Shown here one piece after another: positions 37,676 to 48,742 of a stretch of DNA of 64,000 nucleotides. Position numbers and translations under genes: made by a program. Positions within the stretch are counted from its first letter, which is position 1. Every line of letters starts with the position of its first letter. The stretch comes from Amylostereum areolatum (lineage: Eukaryota; Basidiomycota; Agaricomycetes; Russulales; Stereaceae), in contig SAXG01000107.1 in assembly GCA_012932865.1 (NCBI GenBank), positions 1-64,000 of the forward strand, read 5' to 3'. Under the pieces are notes generated by a model, which did not search any database, was not told where the DNA came from, and was given only the letters and a program-made list of their open reading frames with translations.

Positions 37676-40593
37676 TTACTCGTCATCCCCGAGTTCATCT
37701 TCCTCATCCTCTCCCATTGCTGGCTGGCTCGGATCGTAATCCTCCCACTCCTTCGCAATATACCCCTCCGGCACCGGCAACCACCGGTCTTTGGTCAGCC
37801 ACCATATCTCAACCTTATTACCTTCGTTATCGACTCGTGCAGGTGGATTCTCTCCATCCTTAAGTTGTCGTGGCCGAGGACCGTAGAATCGGCCCGTACC
37901 TGATGCAAGGCAGCCGTTCCGATCAATGACTCGTCGCTCATAGGACACTGTACCGGCAGGGTATTTGTCTTGATATTCCTGAACCTCTTGGAGATCAGGA
38001 TCATCTAACTTATAGTAAGTAACAATGCTTGAATGGAAAATGGCGGAGAACGTACTCAATGCAGCCATGGTAGCATCCAGTGGAGCCGTCAGCAATAACT
38101 GAGGTTCGTACATCACCGGATTTGCTGGCAAATCGTCCACATATCGGATGCCATCGAGCCGAGTGAAAGACTTCAGACACAGGCGAACGCATATGTCGTT
38201 GCAAACATGTTGGTCCTTGAACATGGCGATGCCTTCGGCACCCATGTCACCAATACCGGAGCCACCAATTGTTGCGCTACCATGAAGATTGTTAGAACTG
38301 ATAAGAAGGATGAATAGTTTTGAACGCACGAGTGTATCATAGTGTCGAACATCATTACAAGGTCGGGACCGTTCTGGGGGACCATGATACCTGTTGTGGT
38401 CTATTGTAAGTGAATGTTAAATGGGGTGGATGACGTACTCACCCTGAAGGTCAGCCAGGACAAGTTCGCCGCCAGTATGGACGACAGAGAAATGGGCAAG
38501 GGCATCACATGTTTGCCCATAGATATCCATGTTGCGTCCCGCTTGAAGTGTGCCAGAAAACTTGCGAACCCGTGAATGAGGAAGCAGCGGATCGACGATC
38601 CATGACTGGTGCTTTCCGTCCGTCGAATTGACATGGAGAAGGCACGCCTCAGTGAAGGCGATATCTATTGTTAGATTATGAATCAGGTTCGGAAACAGCA
38701 CTTCCCGGAGAGGGTAGTACGCACCACAGATATAGGCATTTTGGGCTTTCGCCGCCTTCTTGAACGACTCAGCAATATCAGCTGCAGTCATGTGCTGCAC
38801 AAGCTCCTGCTGTAGTTTTTCGAAGTTGTCCTCCGCCGTAACCACGCCCGCACCCTTGCCGACATTGTAGAACGACTTAGCGGCATATTCGATTCCCGGT
38901 ATAAGACCAATGTTGCCCCGGGTCTCCCGAGAAGGGAGTACATGTAACTAAATGAGAGAGCGTCAACCATGAGAATATATCAAGGCACGGAGGGAGACTC
39001 AAACCTTGTACATGTTCTTTGTTGTACCCGAGGCCAAAACAGCCGGCGAGACCGAGACGTTCCAGGTGAGGCCGTCAGTGACGAACACAGGTGGGTCTCC
39101 TGGCTCCTTTCCGGGAGTGCAGACAGAGCGTGAGACTTGATAGACAGCAGGCTGCAGGGCTTTGATCTGGCTTCCAGAAATTGTCGTTTTGTAGGTGGGC
39201 GCGAAGGTATAGTAACGAGCACCTGGGAAAGTGAAAATCGAAAGTAGTCAGAACACAATCAATTTGCAAACTTAGTAGAAACCCGACATACGTTTATTGG
39301 CATCGGCTTTCAAGGTGGTCGTCGTGTCGTAAGTGCTCTGCATATGGGTTCGCTTTCCAAGCCCAGAGCGTAGGCTCAATTGAGGGACCTTGGTTGGGTG
39401 CATCACGGAGCGTCCATCCCATGGAGCACCGTCGTCCTCTGACTCGGGCTGGGTTCAATGGTAGTTAGTATGCGCATTCTGAGAAAAGGAGGAAACACAT
39501 ACAAAGGGGTACTTAACGGACACGATCAAGTTAATTGTTCGAATCTCAGTCGGCTTTGCTCCCTTGATCATCCCACCATCGACGCTGTACTTCCAGAGGG
39601 TACCAACGGTCGCGTTGGGTTGCCTACAAACCGTAGGGGGAAGCTGCACAGGGTCCTTCCCCTGGTAAAGGAGATCAAAACGATCACTAGACACCACATA
39701 TAAGTTCATTGCTCCTCTCGGAAGAAGCTGCTGGACGTACAGGCTGTCGATTCGCACTTTATACTCTTCCAGGTAGCATCGGTCCAGAGATGATCGTATG
39801 TCCTCCATAACCTTGGACCACAGCGTGCTATCCTGACATTGCGGGATCTTGAATGCGAGGACTGCAGAAGTGCGTTCCGATTTTTTTGCGTAATGGTTTA
39901 GTATGCTTGTACACTGTTCAAGAGACGTTATAGAATATGAGCCACCGTCGTAATAGATTTCACATACCTTGATCGAGTAGGACGCTTCTTGAGTAGGAAC
40001 TGTTCCTCGTCGACCACCCAGTCTACCCTTGGGCTTCTGAAGCTTGTGCAAAGGCCCGAGGTCGGCGCGAGCGGTGGCTTCAGCCTCCCCCACCCGCTCT
40101 ACAATATCTTGGGCCAGCCGTAAATTCTAATGTCCAAGATGAGTCAGAAGGTATCTACAACGCAGTTGAGACGGACCTTTCGCTGTTCCTCCCTTTCCAG
40201 GGCATCGAGGGCAATGGTAGCCGGATAAACCGGGGGCACGCGAGCGCGGGGGTTCATAGGATGTTCAAGCGCCCTTGTCACCAGTGGCCCGACATCGTCT
40301 TCTGCCGATACAGTCATACCAAGTCAGTATTACACCCAGGTTGAGGAGTGAACGGACACACCAAATTCTTCACAGTCACCACAGATGGGTTCGTCAAGGT
40401 GCTGATACACAGCGCCACAGGACTTGCACTGGCCGTGGTGTTCTACGTCCTGACCGGCCTCACGCGCCAAACACTTCGGACACCGGAACTCTGGTGCGTC
40501 GAGTGGGGCGATAGGCGCGAGACGAAACTTTTTCCCACATCCACGGCAGGTGCGAGGCTGGTGGGTGCTCGGGCGGTGATGACGAGGTAGCAT
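37676..40593 (-). CDS. Alpha-type (MHCK/eEF2K-like) protein kinase with zinc-ribbon N-terminus
   Basis: Alpha-kinases are atypical Ser/Thr kinases, expanded in some basidiomycetes. The N-terminus starts MLPRHHRPSTHQ at 40593 and has paired cysteines, CRGCGKKF, FRCPKC, CKSCGAVY and ICGDC, suggesting two zinc ribbons. After several introns a middle region reads TLWSKVMEDIRSSLDRC and VDGGMIKGAKP. The kinase part includes GIEYAAKSFYNVGKG, AFTEACLLHVN, DALAHFSVVHTGGELVLADLQG, the late histidine in FDTMIHS, the glycine-rich loop GGSGIGDMGAEGI and the zinc-ligand block HVCNDICVRLCL. All key family elements appear present. An acidic tail (DEEDELGDDE) ends at 37676. It lies wholly inside the 12.6-kb element. 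It may be cargo with a role for the element, or a captured whole gene. Confidence 0.85.
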
Positions 40594-41079
40594 GGTCTGT
40601 AGGTGGAGAGATCGAAAGTCGAGTTGTTAGCGGAAATACCTGAGGGCCATTTATATAGAATCGCAATTGCCACCACCGGTAAACCTGCTGTGCGTGCCAT
40701 ATCCAGAGGCCACAGTGAGTAAATAAACCTACAATGAGATTGCCTTTCCTTTGAAGACAGTGGCGTGAGTGGCACTTCTAGAGGCTTCGACGGACGGTGT
40801 GGCAAGTATTAGTGTTGTCGCCCAATTGCATGCCAAGATCGGATGTGGATGTTATTGGACGCTTTGCCGCAGAGAACGCGACCGACATTGTCACAACGTG
40901 CGACGCACGAGCGTACCATGTCTGTCGCGTAAAGCGGGAGCACATTGACCCATTCACCCATGAAATTGCTCAGATGTGTCGAACGTGGAGGGCTATGTGC
41001 GACGATATACGATGAGTTTATTTTCCCGTACGGAAAGCAGACGCGTGCTGACCATCGATCTACTGCTCCGTTCCCCCCG

Positions 41080-41765
41080 CGTGCATCCTCGTCTATATCT
41101 GCGGCCGTGGTGTCGAGGTCGAGGAGTTCGGGGTCATTTTCTTGGAGGTACTTGTAGAACTCGGGGTCCTTCTCCGCAAGCTTAGAGAGCTCCTCCATGT
41201 GCAGTGCGCCCTCGTCATCTACAGCCGTGTGAGAGGCGGAATAATTAATGATCGAGAGAACACACCATCAAGATTGTCCACAGACGCGAACACGTCGTCG
41301 TCTTCGCGGTCCATGTCCTCGTCCTCGTCTTCACCCGCCGAGTCCTGCAGAAGTAATCGAGAACGACAAAGGGCATGACTGGACCAAGTCGCGCACTTCC
41401 TCGTCGGCGTCGTTCTCCATGAAGCCGCCTCCTAGAAGTCATTCGCAGACATGCCCTTGAATCTAGCCCCGAGTTATGAGCAGCACGTCTAAACAAGACA
41501 ATAGCGTACCCTTTCGACCCCTTCTCCACCTCGCCCTCCTCGCCCTCTTCGTCATCCTCGCCCTCTTCGTCATCCTCGCCCTCTTCGTCATCCTCGCCTC
41601 CATCGTTGTCGGCATGTTCCCGGTCTTTGCCCTTCACACCTTCCCCGCGTGCTTCCTCTCGATTTTCTTCTTGATCTGCTGGTGCTTTCGCCGCGTCTGG
41701 ATCTTGTTCTGAAGCTGTCCGCTCCATGCAAACTTGCGCGTTGCTTTTGTGGGTTTTTTTGCCAT
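41080..41765 (-). pseudogene. NOC2: 5' fragment of the nucleolar complex gene NOC2, frameshifted
   Basis: NOC2 is an essential 60S ribosome-assembly factor of about 700 residues. Here only the first part is present: MAKKPTKATRKFAWSG, RRKHQQIKKKIE, an acidic tract encoded by three copies of an 18-base repeat (EDDEEG units, about 41530-41590), then DEEVRDL and, after an intron, HMEELSKLAEKDP, EFYKYLQENDPELLDLD. A one-base frameshift is seen after KHAGK (AAGGTGTGA), where the next frame continues GVKGKDRE. The remaining two thirds of the protein are missing. I infer a captured gene piece; the functional NOC2 should be elsewhere in the genome. Confidence 0.82.
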
Positions 41766-42720
41766 GGTGTAGCGGTGAAGTGGAAGAGGAGTGAGGAAGG
41801 TGCAGGACCCAGGCGCGTGAAATTCCGCTTTTCGACTTCGAGGCTTCGCGGAAGACGGTTTGGTTTTTTACTTGGACACCTAACTTGGCCTAACCTGTCG
41901 GGCCAAATCAGGTACAAGTTACCGGAGGGAGGATAGACTGGGTTGGGCATAGGGGCTGACACGGGGGTGCGGGGACAGGTTGGGACTTTGGGACGAGGTG
42001 TCCCAAAGCTCTGATTGGCTGGCCCACGCCCTCCGACGGCGTCCCCCATCTACAGCCTCTTCTCACCCATCGCCCACTTCCGCGCTTCGTCCTCCACTCA
42101 CACGGCCGAATACGCGTCCACGGATAAAACGAAGACATGGCTCCGCCGCCAGCATTCCGGACTTCACGCGTGAAGGGGCAAGTGCTTACTCGTCGTGCAG
42201 TCGCCCTTCGCAGCATATAGGGACGCGCTCTCCGCGGGAGATCGGGTGCGCACATATGAACCTGCATCGCGTGTGAGTATTTAGTTCCTCTCGCTCTCGA
42301 AACATCCTCACCTGGAACAGGCAAGCCCTACGACGCGGCTACTCCGCGCTCGCCAACCCCCACACCAACCTCGACTCCGTGCTCGCGTGTGCTCGAGCTC
42401 GCGTCTTGCGCGCGCGAGGGCCTCGGACCATGTATCCTGGCAATGTTTGCATCTGCAACGACGTTCGAGAATGAACAAAGGTCAGCGCGAGCGCAACGAA
42501 CGACGATGGGGGCACGCACGAATAAATATACGAACACCCCGCGAGGATCTGGAGTGCGTGCGCGGTGAGGTTCTCGATCGGAGGTGCCACGAAATCGGGA
42601 CTCACTCCTCTGTTTTTGTGTAGATCGAAGTGGTGCACGGCGGTGCCGCGCGTTGGTGGAGCTGTCAGGGGTGTATGGCGGAATGAATAAGGGGGTTCGG
42701 AACGCGCTGGTTGGAAGATG

Positions 42721-42985
42721 GATGGAGAAGTGGGTGCATCCCGCAAATACCTCTTCAGCTCGATGGGTGTTCTCCGCAAGACCGACGACTCCATCATCAC
42801 CGGCACCCTCATTGCACGCGGGCAAGACATCAAGCCTATCGTTGAAGTTGCTCCCGACTTCGAGAGCTACGAGTACAAGCGCCTCGACCTCGACGACGAG
42901 GATGACAAGAATTTCTTCGAGACCGCTCTTGCTTGGGATCTCGAGATCGATTGCAAGGCGTGGATGGATGGCAAGAACGTGCAAC
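42721..42985 (+). pseudogene. Fragment of translation elongation factor 1B-gamma
   Basis: The frame reads VGASRKYLFSSMGVLRKTDD, then IITGTLIARGQDIKPIVEV, PDFESYEYKRLDL, FFETALAWDLEID and AWMDGKN. This is the conserved C-terminal EF1G domain of eEF1B-gamma. The GST-like N-terminal part and the last residues are absent, and upstream sequence bears no match. About 90 of the usual 400 or so residues remain. It sits within the 12.6-kb element beside other gene fragments, so capture is the simplest explanation. Confidence 0.85.
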
Positions 42986-43329
42986 GCGAATTCCTCTCCT
43001 CCACAGCTCGCACCCCCCCCTCCACCGTTCGACATGCACGTTAACCCTTCTTGCATTAAGCAGGGTGGATGACTCTTTTCAGTCTCGCCCCCTGGTCATT
43101 TGCGCGCAGCGGGACCATGTGCATCGCCATCGCCGCCACCTAGCCTGCGCCTTTCTTTCCCTCACATTCTCGGCTCTCGCAGAGGACGGTTTACCTCCTT
43201 CAAACTTGCCTCTCTCATCGGTTAACGTACTCCTTCACCTTCACCTACGCACACCTCCAGCGCTCCGAAGATAAACGGCTCCGAAGGAGGTGCGCGCTTT
43301 TCATATAGTCTCCCCATCACTTTCCTCGC

Positions 43330-43932
43330 CACCCCTTCCGCAATACAGCGTTCGTTGCCATCGTCGTCGTTCTCGGTGTTGTCTTTGTTCTTGCCCTCGT
43401 TGGCGTTTTCCTCCTTCAATTTTAGGAACCCAACCACCATGAACGCGAACGCCGTCGCAAGTTCTCCATCCGCCGAAAGAGGCCACACGATCGGCACACC
43501 CCCTACCCATCGGTCTGCACGACCCAGAAGCCCCCGTCTACGGATCGCGACGACGACTGGGATAGCGGAGACGAGATGACCGCCGTCGACCACGACAGCG
43601 TCAGCATGGGCTCCGCCCTCGGTGGCAAACGGCCGATCATCATTGTCGAGCCAGACGACAAAGGCACCATTGAAGGCCTGTCCGCATCGCCGATGCAAGT
43701 CACTCCCTCTGGAAGTCCGCGTGCGGTGACATACAGCGACCCATTCGAAGGTCCAGGAGATCTTTCCCACAGAGATACAACAGTGCCTCTAGCGTGGCAA
43801 GCCGCGATACGCGCAATCCAGCTCAAGGAGCCCCGGGTTTTTTGGACGGGACCAAGTTCAAAGAGGATGTTTAATACCCTCGACTTCGATCTTCGTCTAG
43901 TGGATGGCCCTTCCTTCTTTCGACTCGGCTGA
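43330..43932 (+). pseudogene. Possible captured fragment of a single-pass membrane protein
   Basis: A strongly hydrophobic stretch (VAIVVVLGVVFVLALVGVF), a stop, a basic segment that can be read in another frame (RRKFSIRRKRPHDRH) and then DWDSGDEMTAVDHDSVSMGS and DKGTIEGLSASPMQ. This looks like the transmembrane-plus-cytoplasmic part of a wall-sensor-like protein with frame breaks. Source gene not identified. Confidence 0.3.
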
Positions 43933-44256
43933 GACAATGCCTGGGGCCTTGAGGTCTGATATGATAGGTACGACACGTCGGATACTTACTCCCACTCTGT
44001 ACTCTGTCATTTACTCTGTATCTTCTTCCGTTGTATTTATGCTTGTCGCCCGTTGTACTGTACTGTATCGGCACACAATTACGACAACGACATCCTGAAG
44101 CGTTTGTACGATTATGTTACTACGATATACCATTGCACATACTATGCCTCCACATCTACGTCCATCGGTGTTACAGCTTCGACATCGATCGCCTGTGTCT
44201 TCCGCCTCCTCTTCCTCTTCTTTCTCCTTGTCTTTACCCTTTGTCTTTAGCAGCGC

Positions 44257-44866
44257 CTACTCTTTTGCCCGTCCTCGCGCCCGGACACGACCTCTTTTCG
44301 GTTTTGCAGGGGCCTTCTCTACCTCCTCCTCTTCTTCTTCCTTGGTCTTGCTCGCCGCGGCACTCCGCCCCCGCGCTTTCGTGGTGCACCCCCTCTTCGC
44401 AGGTCCCCCGGATCCCACATCATCTTGGTCCACATCGTTATCCCCATCGAAGTACTCGTTCCTCGCCGCCACACCGGACTTCCTCTCTTCTCGCGGATGC
44501 CGATGGTGATGCGCTGGAGGGATGCCGCCGAATTCTGGTTCTCGACCTTGCCCGTGAGCGGCGGGTGCAGCTTCCATACGGAGTCCTCGAAGAACGAATC
44601 GTACACGGTTGCAGGAAGTTCGTCCGGGACTTCGACGACGACGAGCACGGCGGTTTCATAAGTCCAACGACGTTCTTGAGCGTGTACCCGCCGCCACCCA
44701 CGACGAGGAGCGGGACGTCGAACGTGCGCACGTGGTTCACGCACTCGCCGTGCGCGGCGATGGACAGGTTGAACGCGCCGAGGCAATCAAGGCCGAGCGA
44801 GTCGGCACCGCACTGGAGCGTGATGCTCGTCGGCCTGAAGTGGTCGAGGCCAGATCGGATGCCGCC
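44257..44866 (-). pseudogene. Fragment of an RPD3-like class I histone deacetylase gene
   Basis: The catalytic-domain portion [48 protein letters not shown] and, after a short deletion and frame shift, [37 protein letters not shown] and [13 protein letters not shown] is unmistakable for RPD3-type deacetylases. The earlier two thirds of the catalytic domain are absent, and a deletion removes the RCW segment. The acidic/lysine-rich tail frame to 44257 could be the original C-terminus. Located inside the 12.6-kb element, divergent from the transposase. Non-functional. Confidence 0.87.
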
Positions 44867-45000
44867 TCAACTTATTGTATACTACTTATTGTTGTTGCCG
44901 TGTTGGAGGCCACTGCGCATGGGCTGGCGTCATATAAACTCGGGACTTCTCTCTCTCACAAACTCGAACGTCCTCCCTTTTCTTTCTTGGCGCTATTGTC

Positions 45001-46634
45001 ATGAGTGTCCCTTCTCCTTCCCTTCGTTCGGGCTCTCGTCGGCCCAGCAACAATCCCAACGGGGCGAATGGCCTTGGGAAGCAAAGCATCTGTGCGTATT
45101 CCATCCACGCTTCTATTCGCCTTGCTAATCGTTCTCCAGTGAAACAATATCCTGACCTCCCCGAGATCATCCAAGGACATCTTAACGACAATGTCAGAGT
45201 CAAGGATCTTCCGGAGATCTTGCTGGACGAAAATGACATCACAATCTCGTACGTTGTCGTGTCTATCCATGGGTTCCCTATTTTTCTTACATCTATTATC
45301 TTAGGCTGAGTAGTATTGAACGTATCATGCGTCAAATGCGTGCCAGTGGCCGGATCGTCACAGCCAGGACGAGCACGCTCCCGGCAGCTCAAGCAGCCGC
45401 AGAAATTATAGGTGCTCTTGAGGACGACCCCCTGGGGCGGCATGGTTCAAGGGCGGTGATCGAGACGTTGAAGGAAAAGGGTGTCCATCTTAAAAGGTGC
45501 GTAATCATTGAGCTTCTCGTCCAAAAATCTGTGAGTTGATATGGGGCTTTTAGAGCGTTTGTACTCAACGTTCTTCGTACACTCAATCCAGACGCCGTGG
45601 CGGCCCGCCATCCGCGGACACGTAGGGTGCACCAGAGTGCGCTCTGGTCTGCGGGGCCAGACGAAGAATGGTGCATGGACGGGCATGAGAAGCTCGCGTT
45701 GTCTATGAGGTTAAGCATATTTGGCAACTCGGACAAGTACAGCAGGAAGGAGCTGCGACTACGTGCAGTCCCTAGCGCCAATGGGCGGAATCCTATGGTT
45801 CCTGTCGCAGTCCATGTTGAGACAATGCATAAAGCGGGAGGTAAGCTACATCTATATCATCATTTTCCAATCACTGACATGTTCTCCTGCGCGTGTGCGG
45901 CACTACAGGATGCCCCATGCAGAGCACTAGTGATATGGGCACCAAAAACGGCCCCATCGGTTCGATGCAAACCAATCTTCGGTGCGTTGTATGTGGTTGA
46001 TACCGAAAGCATTGAATGACTCTTCTCAGCGTCCGGTTTGCGCCGGCTCTAGATCCACGCACCTTCCCCCCTCACGTGTATACAAAAAGCATCTACAACA
46101 TTACACGGGAAAGGGCGTGGCGGCCCCTCTTCGAGAAGGTGCTCGCGAACATCGAGTTCAAATGGAAAGCTGGACAAGTAGGTGCGGGCTTTCATCCGGA
46201 AGATCCCATTCACGAGTACGTTTTATTTTCAACATCCAACCGCGACTGTTTTGTTAACAGCGAGCAGTGGTGTTGCGTACTGGCTGTGGGGAAAGATCGT
46301 CCAAGAACATCTTGACGCGTACGTGGTCCGTCATGGTAAACATCGCGTTCGGAAGCAAAAGCGGGTAGCGATGCCTACGGGTGGTCGGCGAAAGGATTTT
46401 TACAATCATCCTGAATGGTGGGGTGGTCACCGTTGTCTGATTCCTATCCCTCAGCCTACACTAGATCGTCTCAAGGCCCAGTTTGTAGATGAGAAGCTGT
46501 TCCAGTTTGGCTCTGACGAGATGGTTCAATTCGCGTCATCCTTGTATGCCCGCATCGGTAGCCCGAAGGTTAGCGTCAAGAGGGGTTGGAAGATCTTCGC
46601 ACTCATGATGGCGGAGTACTACGAGCACGTATAG
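45001..46634 (+). CDS. Integrase-core (DDE-type) transposase
   Basis: Multi-exon gene whose joined product reads PDLPEIIQGHLNDN, IERIMRQMRASGRI, DPLGRHGSRAVIETLKEKG, RHPRTRRVHQSALWSAGPDE, EWCMDGHEKLALSM, IFGNSDKYSRKELRL, MQSTSDMGTKNGPIG, YNITRERAWRPLFEK, AYWLWGKIVQEHLD, MPTGGRRKDFYNHPEWWGG and ends EYYEHV. The order DGHEKL, TSDMGT and RERAW matches the spacing of the three acidic catalytic residues expected of this family, which is abundant in Agaricomycetes. All introns I placed keep frame (one acceptor near 46268 is a judgement), so the protein may be functional. It lies in the right third of the TIR element and is the likely source of its movement. Superfamily name not settled. Confidence 0.8.
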
Positions 46635-48097
46635 GTCACTGTTGTTGTTTTTAATGTTATCCATGGAACTTTGATATGCTTTGCGTGTTCGAGACACAAT
46701 GAATCTGGACCGAGCGGTGTGCTAAATATTATTTGAGCGTGATCATGCATACTACGTGCTCTAAATACTCCAAACACAATCCCACCACGGTCTGGACACC
46801 ACGACTCGACAAACTGCACCTCTTTTCGCATGTCCGAGAGACTCCGAGTCCACCTGCTCATCTGGCACGCCCCCATTCTCCAACCGCCGTCCATGCATGC
46901 GTAGCGGCAACGAAGTCGACGCCGAACTGGCGCACGTCCTGTGCAAACGTCTGTATATAGTCCTGCGTCGAACCACGAACGATGTGATGCGCACGTATTT
47001 GAATGAGCACGGAGGCGTGTAGGGCTATGGTTTCTCTTTTCCTCCCTTCTCCGGCCTTTCTCCGCTCCTCTTGGCGCGTTGTTATCTCGCACGACTCGCC
47101 TCCTCGGCGGGTGGGAGCGCGACCCCGAGCTGACCTTCATCGCCCCCCGTGAATGGCCAGCATTGAGTGTTCATTGTGCGTCTCGCGACGGCCGATCGAG
47201 TACCCGCTGCCCGTAACGAGCCCAACGAGTGTTGCGCGCACACCCTGGAGTCGGATCTCAAGTGTGGGCCATCAAGCGGTTACATGGCTTGTGCATTATC
47301 CGTAATTTTGGATGTAATCGTCGCCGCTGCTCGAGAAAAGGAGACAGGGCATTTGGACGGCGCCAGCTCAAGACCGGGCCATCAAGACGGGATGATACTT
47401 AGCTTCGCCGCCCGAATGCAGGGCGAAATCGGCCCCAGTGAGCGTGTCCTTCTTCAGGGGGACACCGCGCCGGTGACAAGATCCCCAATGAGCTCCCGAT
47501 GCGCTCTTCCAGTGCGGCCAGGCGCGGGCGGGCTTCTTCGTTCGTAATTGTGGTGTTTCCCGAAACGGCTCGGGGAGGATCTCCACGCAGCGCAAGAACG
47601 GGAAGGCGGGACGCGAGGAAGGACGCGGGGGAGTGCACGTTGCGAGTCCGTGAGCGTGTTTGGGCTGGTCGAGGGCAAAGATGGGGAATTAGGTTGGGCG
47701 CGGCGGCGTTCGCGCGGGAATGAGGTCGAGGGCGCGATGAGGGACCCGTCAAGGGCGGGAAAGGGTGCGTATTGGGGCGGGGAGCAGAGGCAGGGGCGGA
47801 TTGGCGCGAAACCGGGAGCGCGATGAGCGTGAGGACGAGGGGGTTTGGGCGCGAGGGACTTGTTGCCTCGTTGTTCCCGGACACCTGACAAGGACTTACC
47901 AGAGTTGTCAGGCCTTGTCAGGGCTTATACGACTTACCTGGCACTTATCTTCCCCATTGCTACATGTCATCCGAGATAAATGAGGCGAGAAATACAATAG
48001 ATAAAGTGGAGAGACTGATTTACGGAGGGACAGTGGCCGGAGGGAACGGCGAACGGGGTGGCCAAGCCGGAGGGAACAATAGCAAACCGGCCGATTT
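46635..48097. other. Right interior of the element, probable decayed or captured sequence
   Basis: On the minus strand, stretches such as QDYIQTFAQDVRQFGVDF (around 46900-46960) and LAALEERIG (around 47500) look protein-like but are short and interrupted, and I cannot name the source genes. Subterminal inverted similarity to the left end begins near 47960. Confidence 0.35.
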
Positions 48098-48123
48098 CAA
48101 CCTGAAGGTTAGGGAACACCCTA
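48098..48123 (-). repeat. Right terminal inverted repeat of the 12.6-kb element
   Basis: Reverse complement of 35555-35580 without mismatch over 26 bases. Confidence 0.9.
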
Positions 48124-48129
48124 TACGTG
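48124..48129. repeat. Target-site duplication, right copy (TACGTG)
   Basis: Follows the right terminal repeat directly and equals 35549-35554. It falls at the very start of the interrupted intron. Confidence 0.85.
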
Positions 48130-48130
48130 C

Positions 48131-48742
48131 CTTTGCACCACCCGCCTTCTTGTCGCCTTTGCTTTTCTTCGCCGGGCCAGCAGCAACATCATCGTCCGCC
48201 TTTCTCTTCTTGGAACTGCTCGCTGCCTTCCCACCGCTCGGAATCCCAATGGCACTCGTGTCCCTACCTTGGCTCTTCTTCGTTCCCCCGCGCTTCTTCG
48301 TTGCTGCATCCTCTTGCTCCCTCTTCGCTTTCGCTTCTTCAAGCTTGAACTCTTTCTTCAACTCCCTCTCCAGGCGTGCAATATGATCAGGAACCTTGAG
48401 GGTTGTTCCAGAGCCGAACGCGGCCAAAAGCTGCTTCTTGGCCGCCGCCTTCGTCTTCAACGGCTTCAAGCCGTAATGGAGGAGCTGTGCACAGTAGAAG
48501 TGCTCTGTTTCGTCCTTGTGCGGCGGGTGTATTGGCGCTGGCGGCTGTCTCTTCGCCACGGTGCCCTTCTTCGTAAGAACAGGGCCTGGCTCTGCGTAGG
48601 TCAGGAGGCGATAGAGGTGAGAGTAGTCTGCACGTGTGTGACGGTGCGGTTGGGGAGTGCTGGTGGTGACAACTTCGACGTAGAGCCCAAGTGATCCATA
48701 GAAAAAGATATTATCGTGCGTGACGGGGGCAGCAAACGTCAT
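48131..48742 (-). pseudogene. Member 2 of the unknown family, N-terminal half, separated by transposon
   Basis: The exon starts MTFAAPVTHDNIFFYG at 48742 and reads LTKKGTVAKRQPP, CAQLLHYGLKPLKTK, KKQLLAAFGSGTTLKV and a lysine-rich end with KKRKADDD, like exon 1 of member 1. It ends at AAG in 48131-48133; the intron then begins GCACGTA and is broken after seven bases by the element. The second exon is 12.6 kb away at 34920-35501, in the same orientation. Splicing across the element seems unlikely, so the gene is probably disabled, although promoter and first exon remain intact. Confidence 0.83.

Larger units (their letters stand above)
35555..48123. mobile_element. 12.6-kb TIR DNA transposon carrying a transposase, an alpha-kinase gene and captured gene pieces
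   Basis: The ends are perfect 26-base inverted repeats beginning TAGGGTGTTCCCTAACC and are flanked by a 6-base direct duplication. Weaker inverted similarity continues inward (CCTCCGG and ATCTATTGTATT near both ends). The element sits in the intron of a family member whose two exons lie in matching orientation on either side, which proves insertion. Inside are an integrase-core type transposase gene (45001-46634), an intact alpha-kinase gene (37676-40593) and damaged pieces of NOC2, eEF1B-gamma, a histone deacetylase and unidentified genes. The transposase belongs to a family I know from many Agaricomycete genomes as an integrase-catalytic-core protein; which published superfamily the element falls in is not settled here. 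Confidence 0.85.

Noticed and set aside
42328..43056. Minus-strand frame of 242 codons opposite the eEF1B-gamma fragment
   Set aside because: It is the antisense shadow of a highly conserved protein fragment and shows no motif of its own.
44031..45128. Plus-strand open frame of 365 codons
   Set aside because: It overlaps the histone deacetylase fragment on the opposite strand and the start of the transposase. Low-complexity Ser/Leu/Pro composition with no family signal.
46182..46310. Alternative reading of the last transposase intron giving an early stop
   Set aside because: Using the acceptor CAGCGAG restores the conserved AYWLWGKIVQ block in frame, as family members show, so the stop-containing reading was discarded.
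35549..48129. Simple inversion or assembly misjoin as explanation for the two gene halves
   Set aside because: Both halves keep the same orientation, and the terminal repeats with a 6-base direct duplication are the signature of transposition. An inversion would flip one half.
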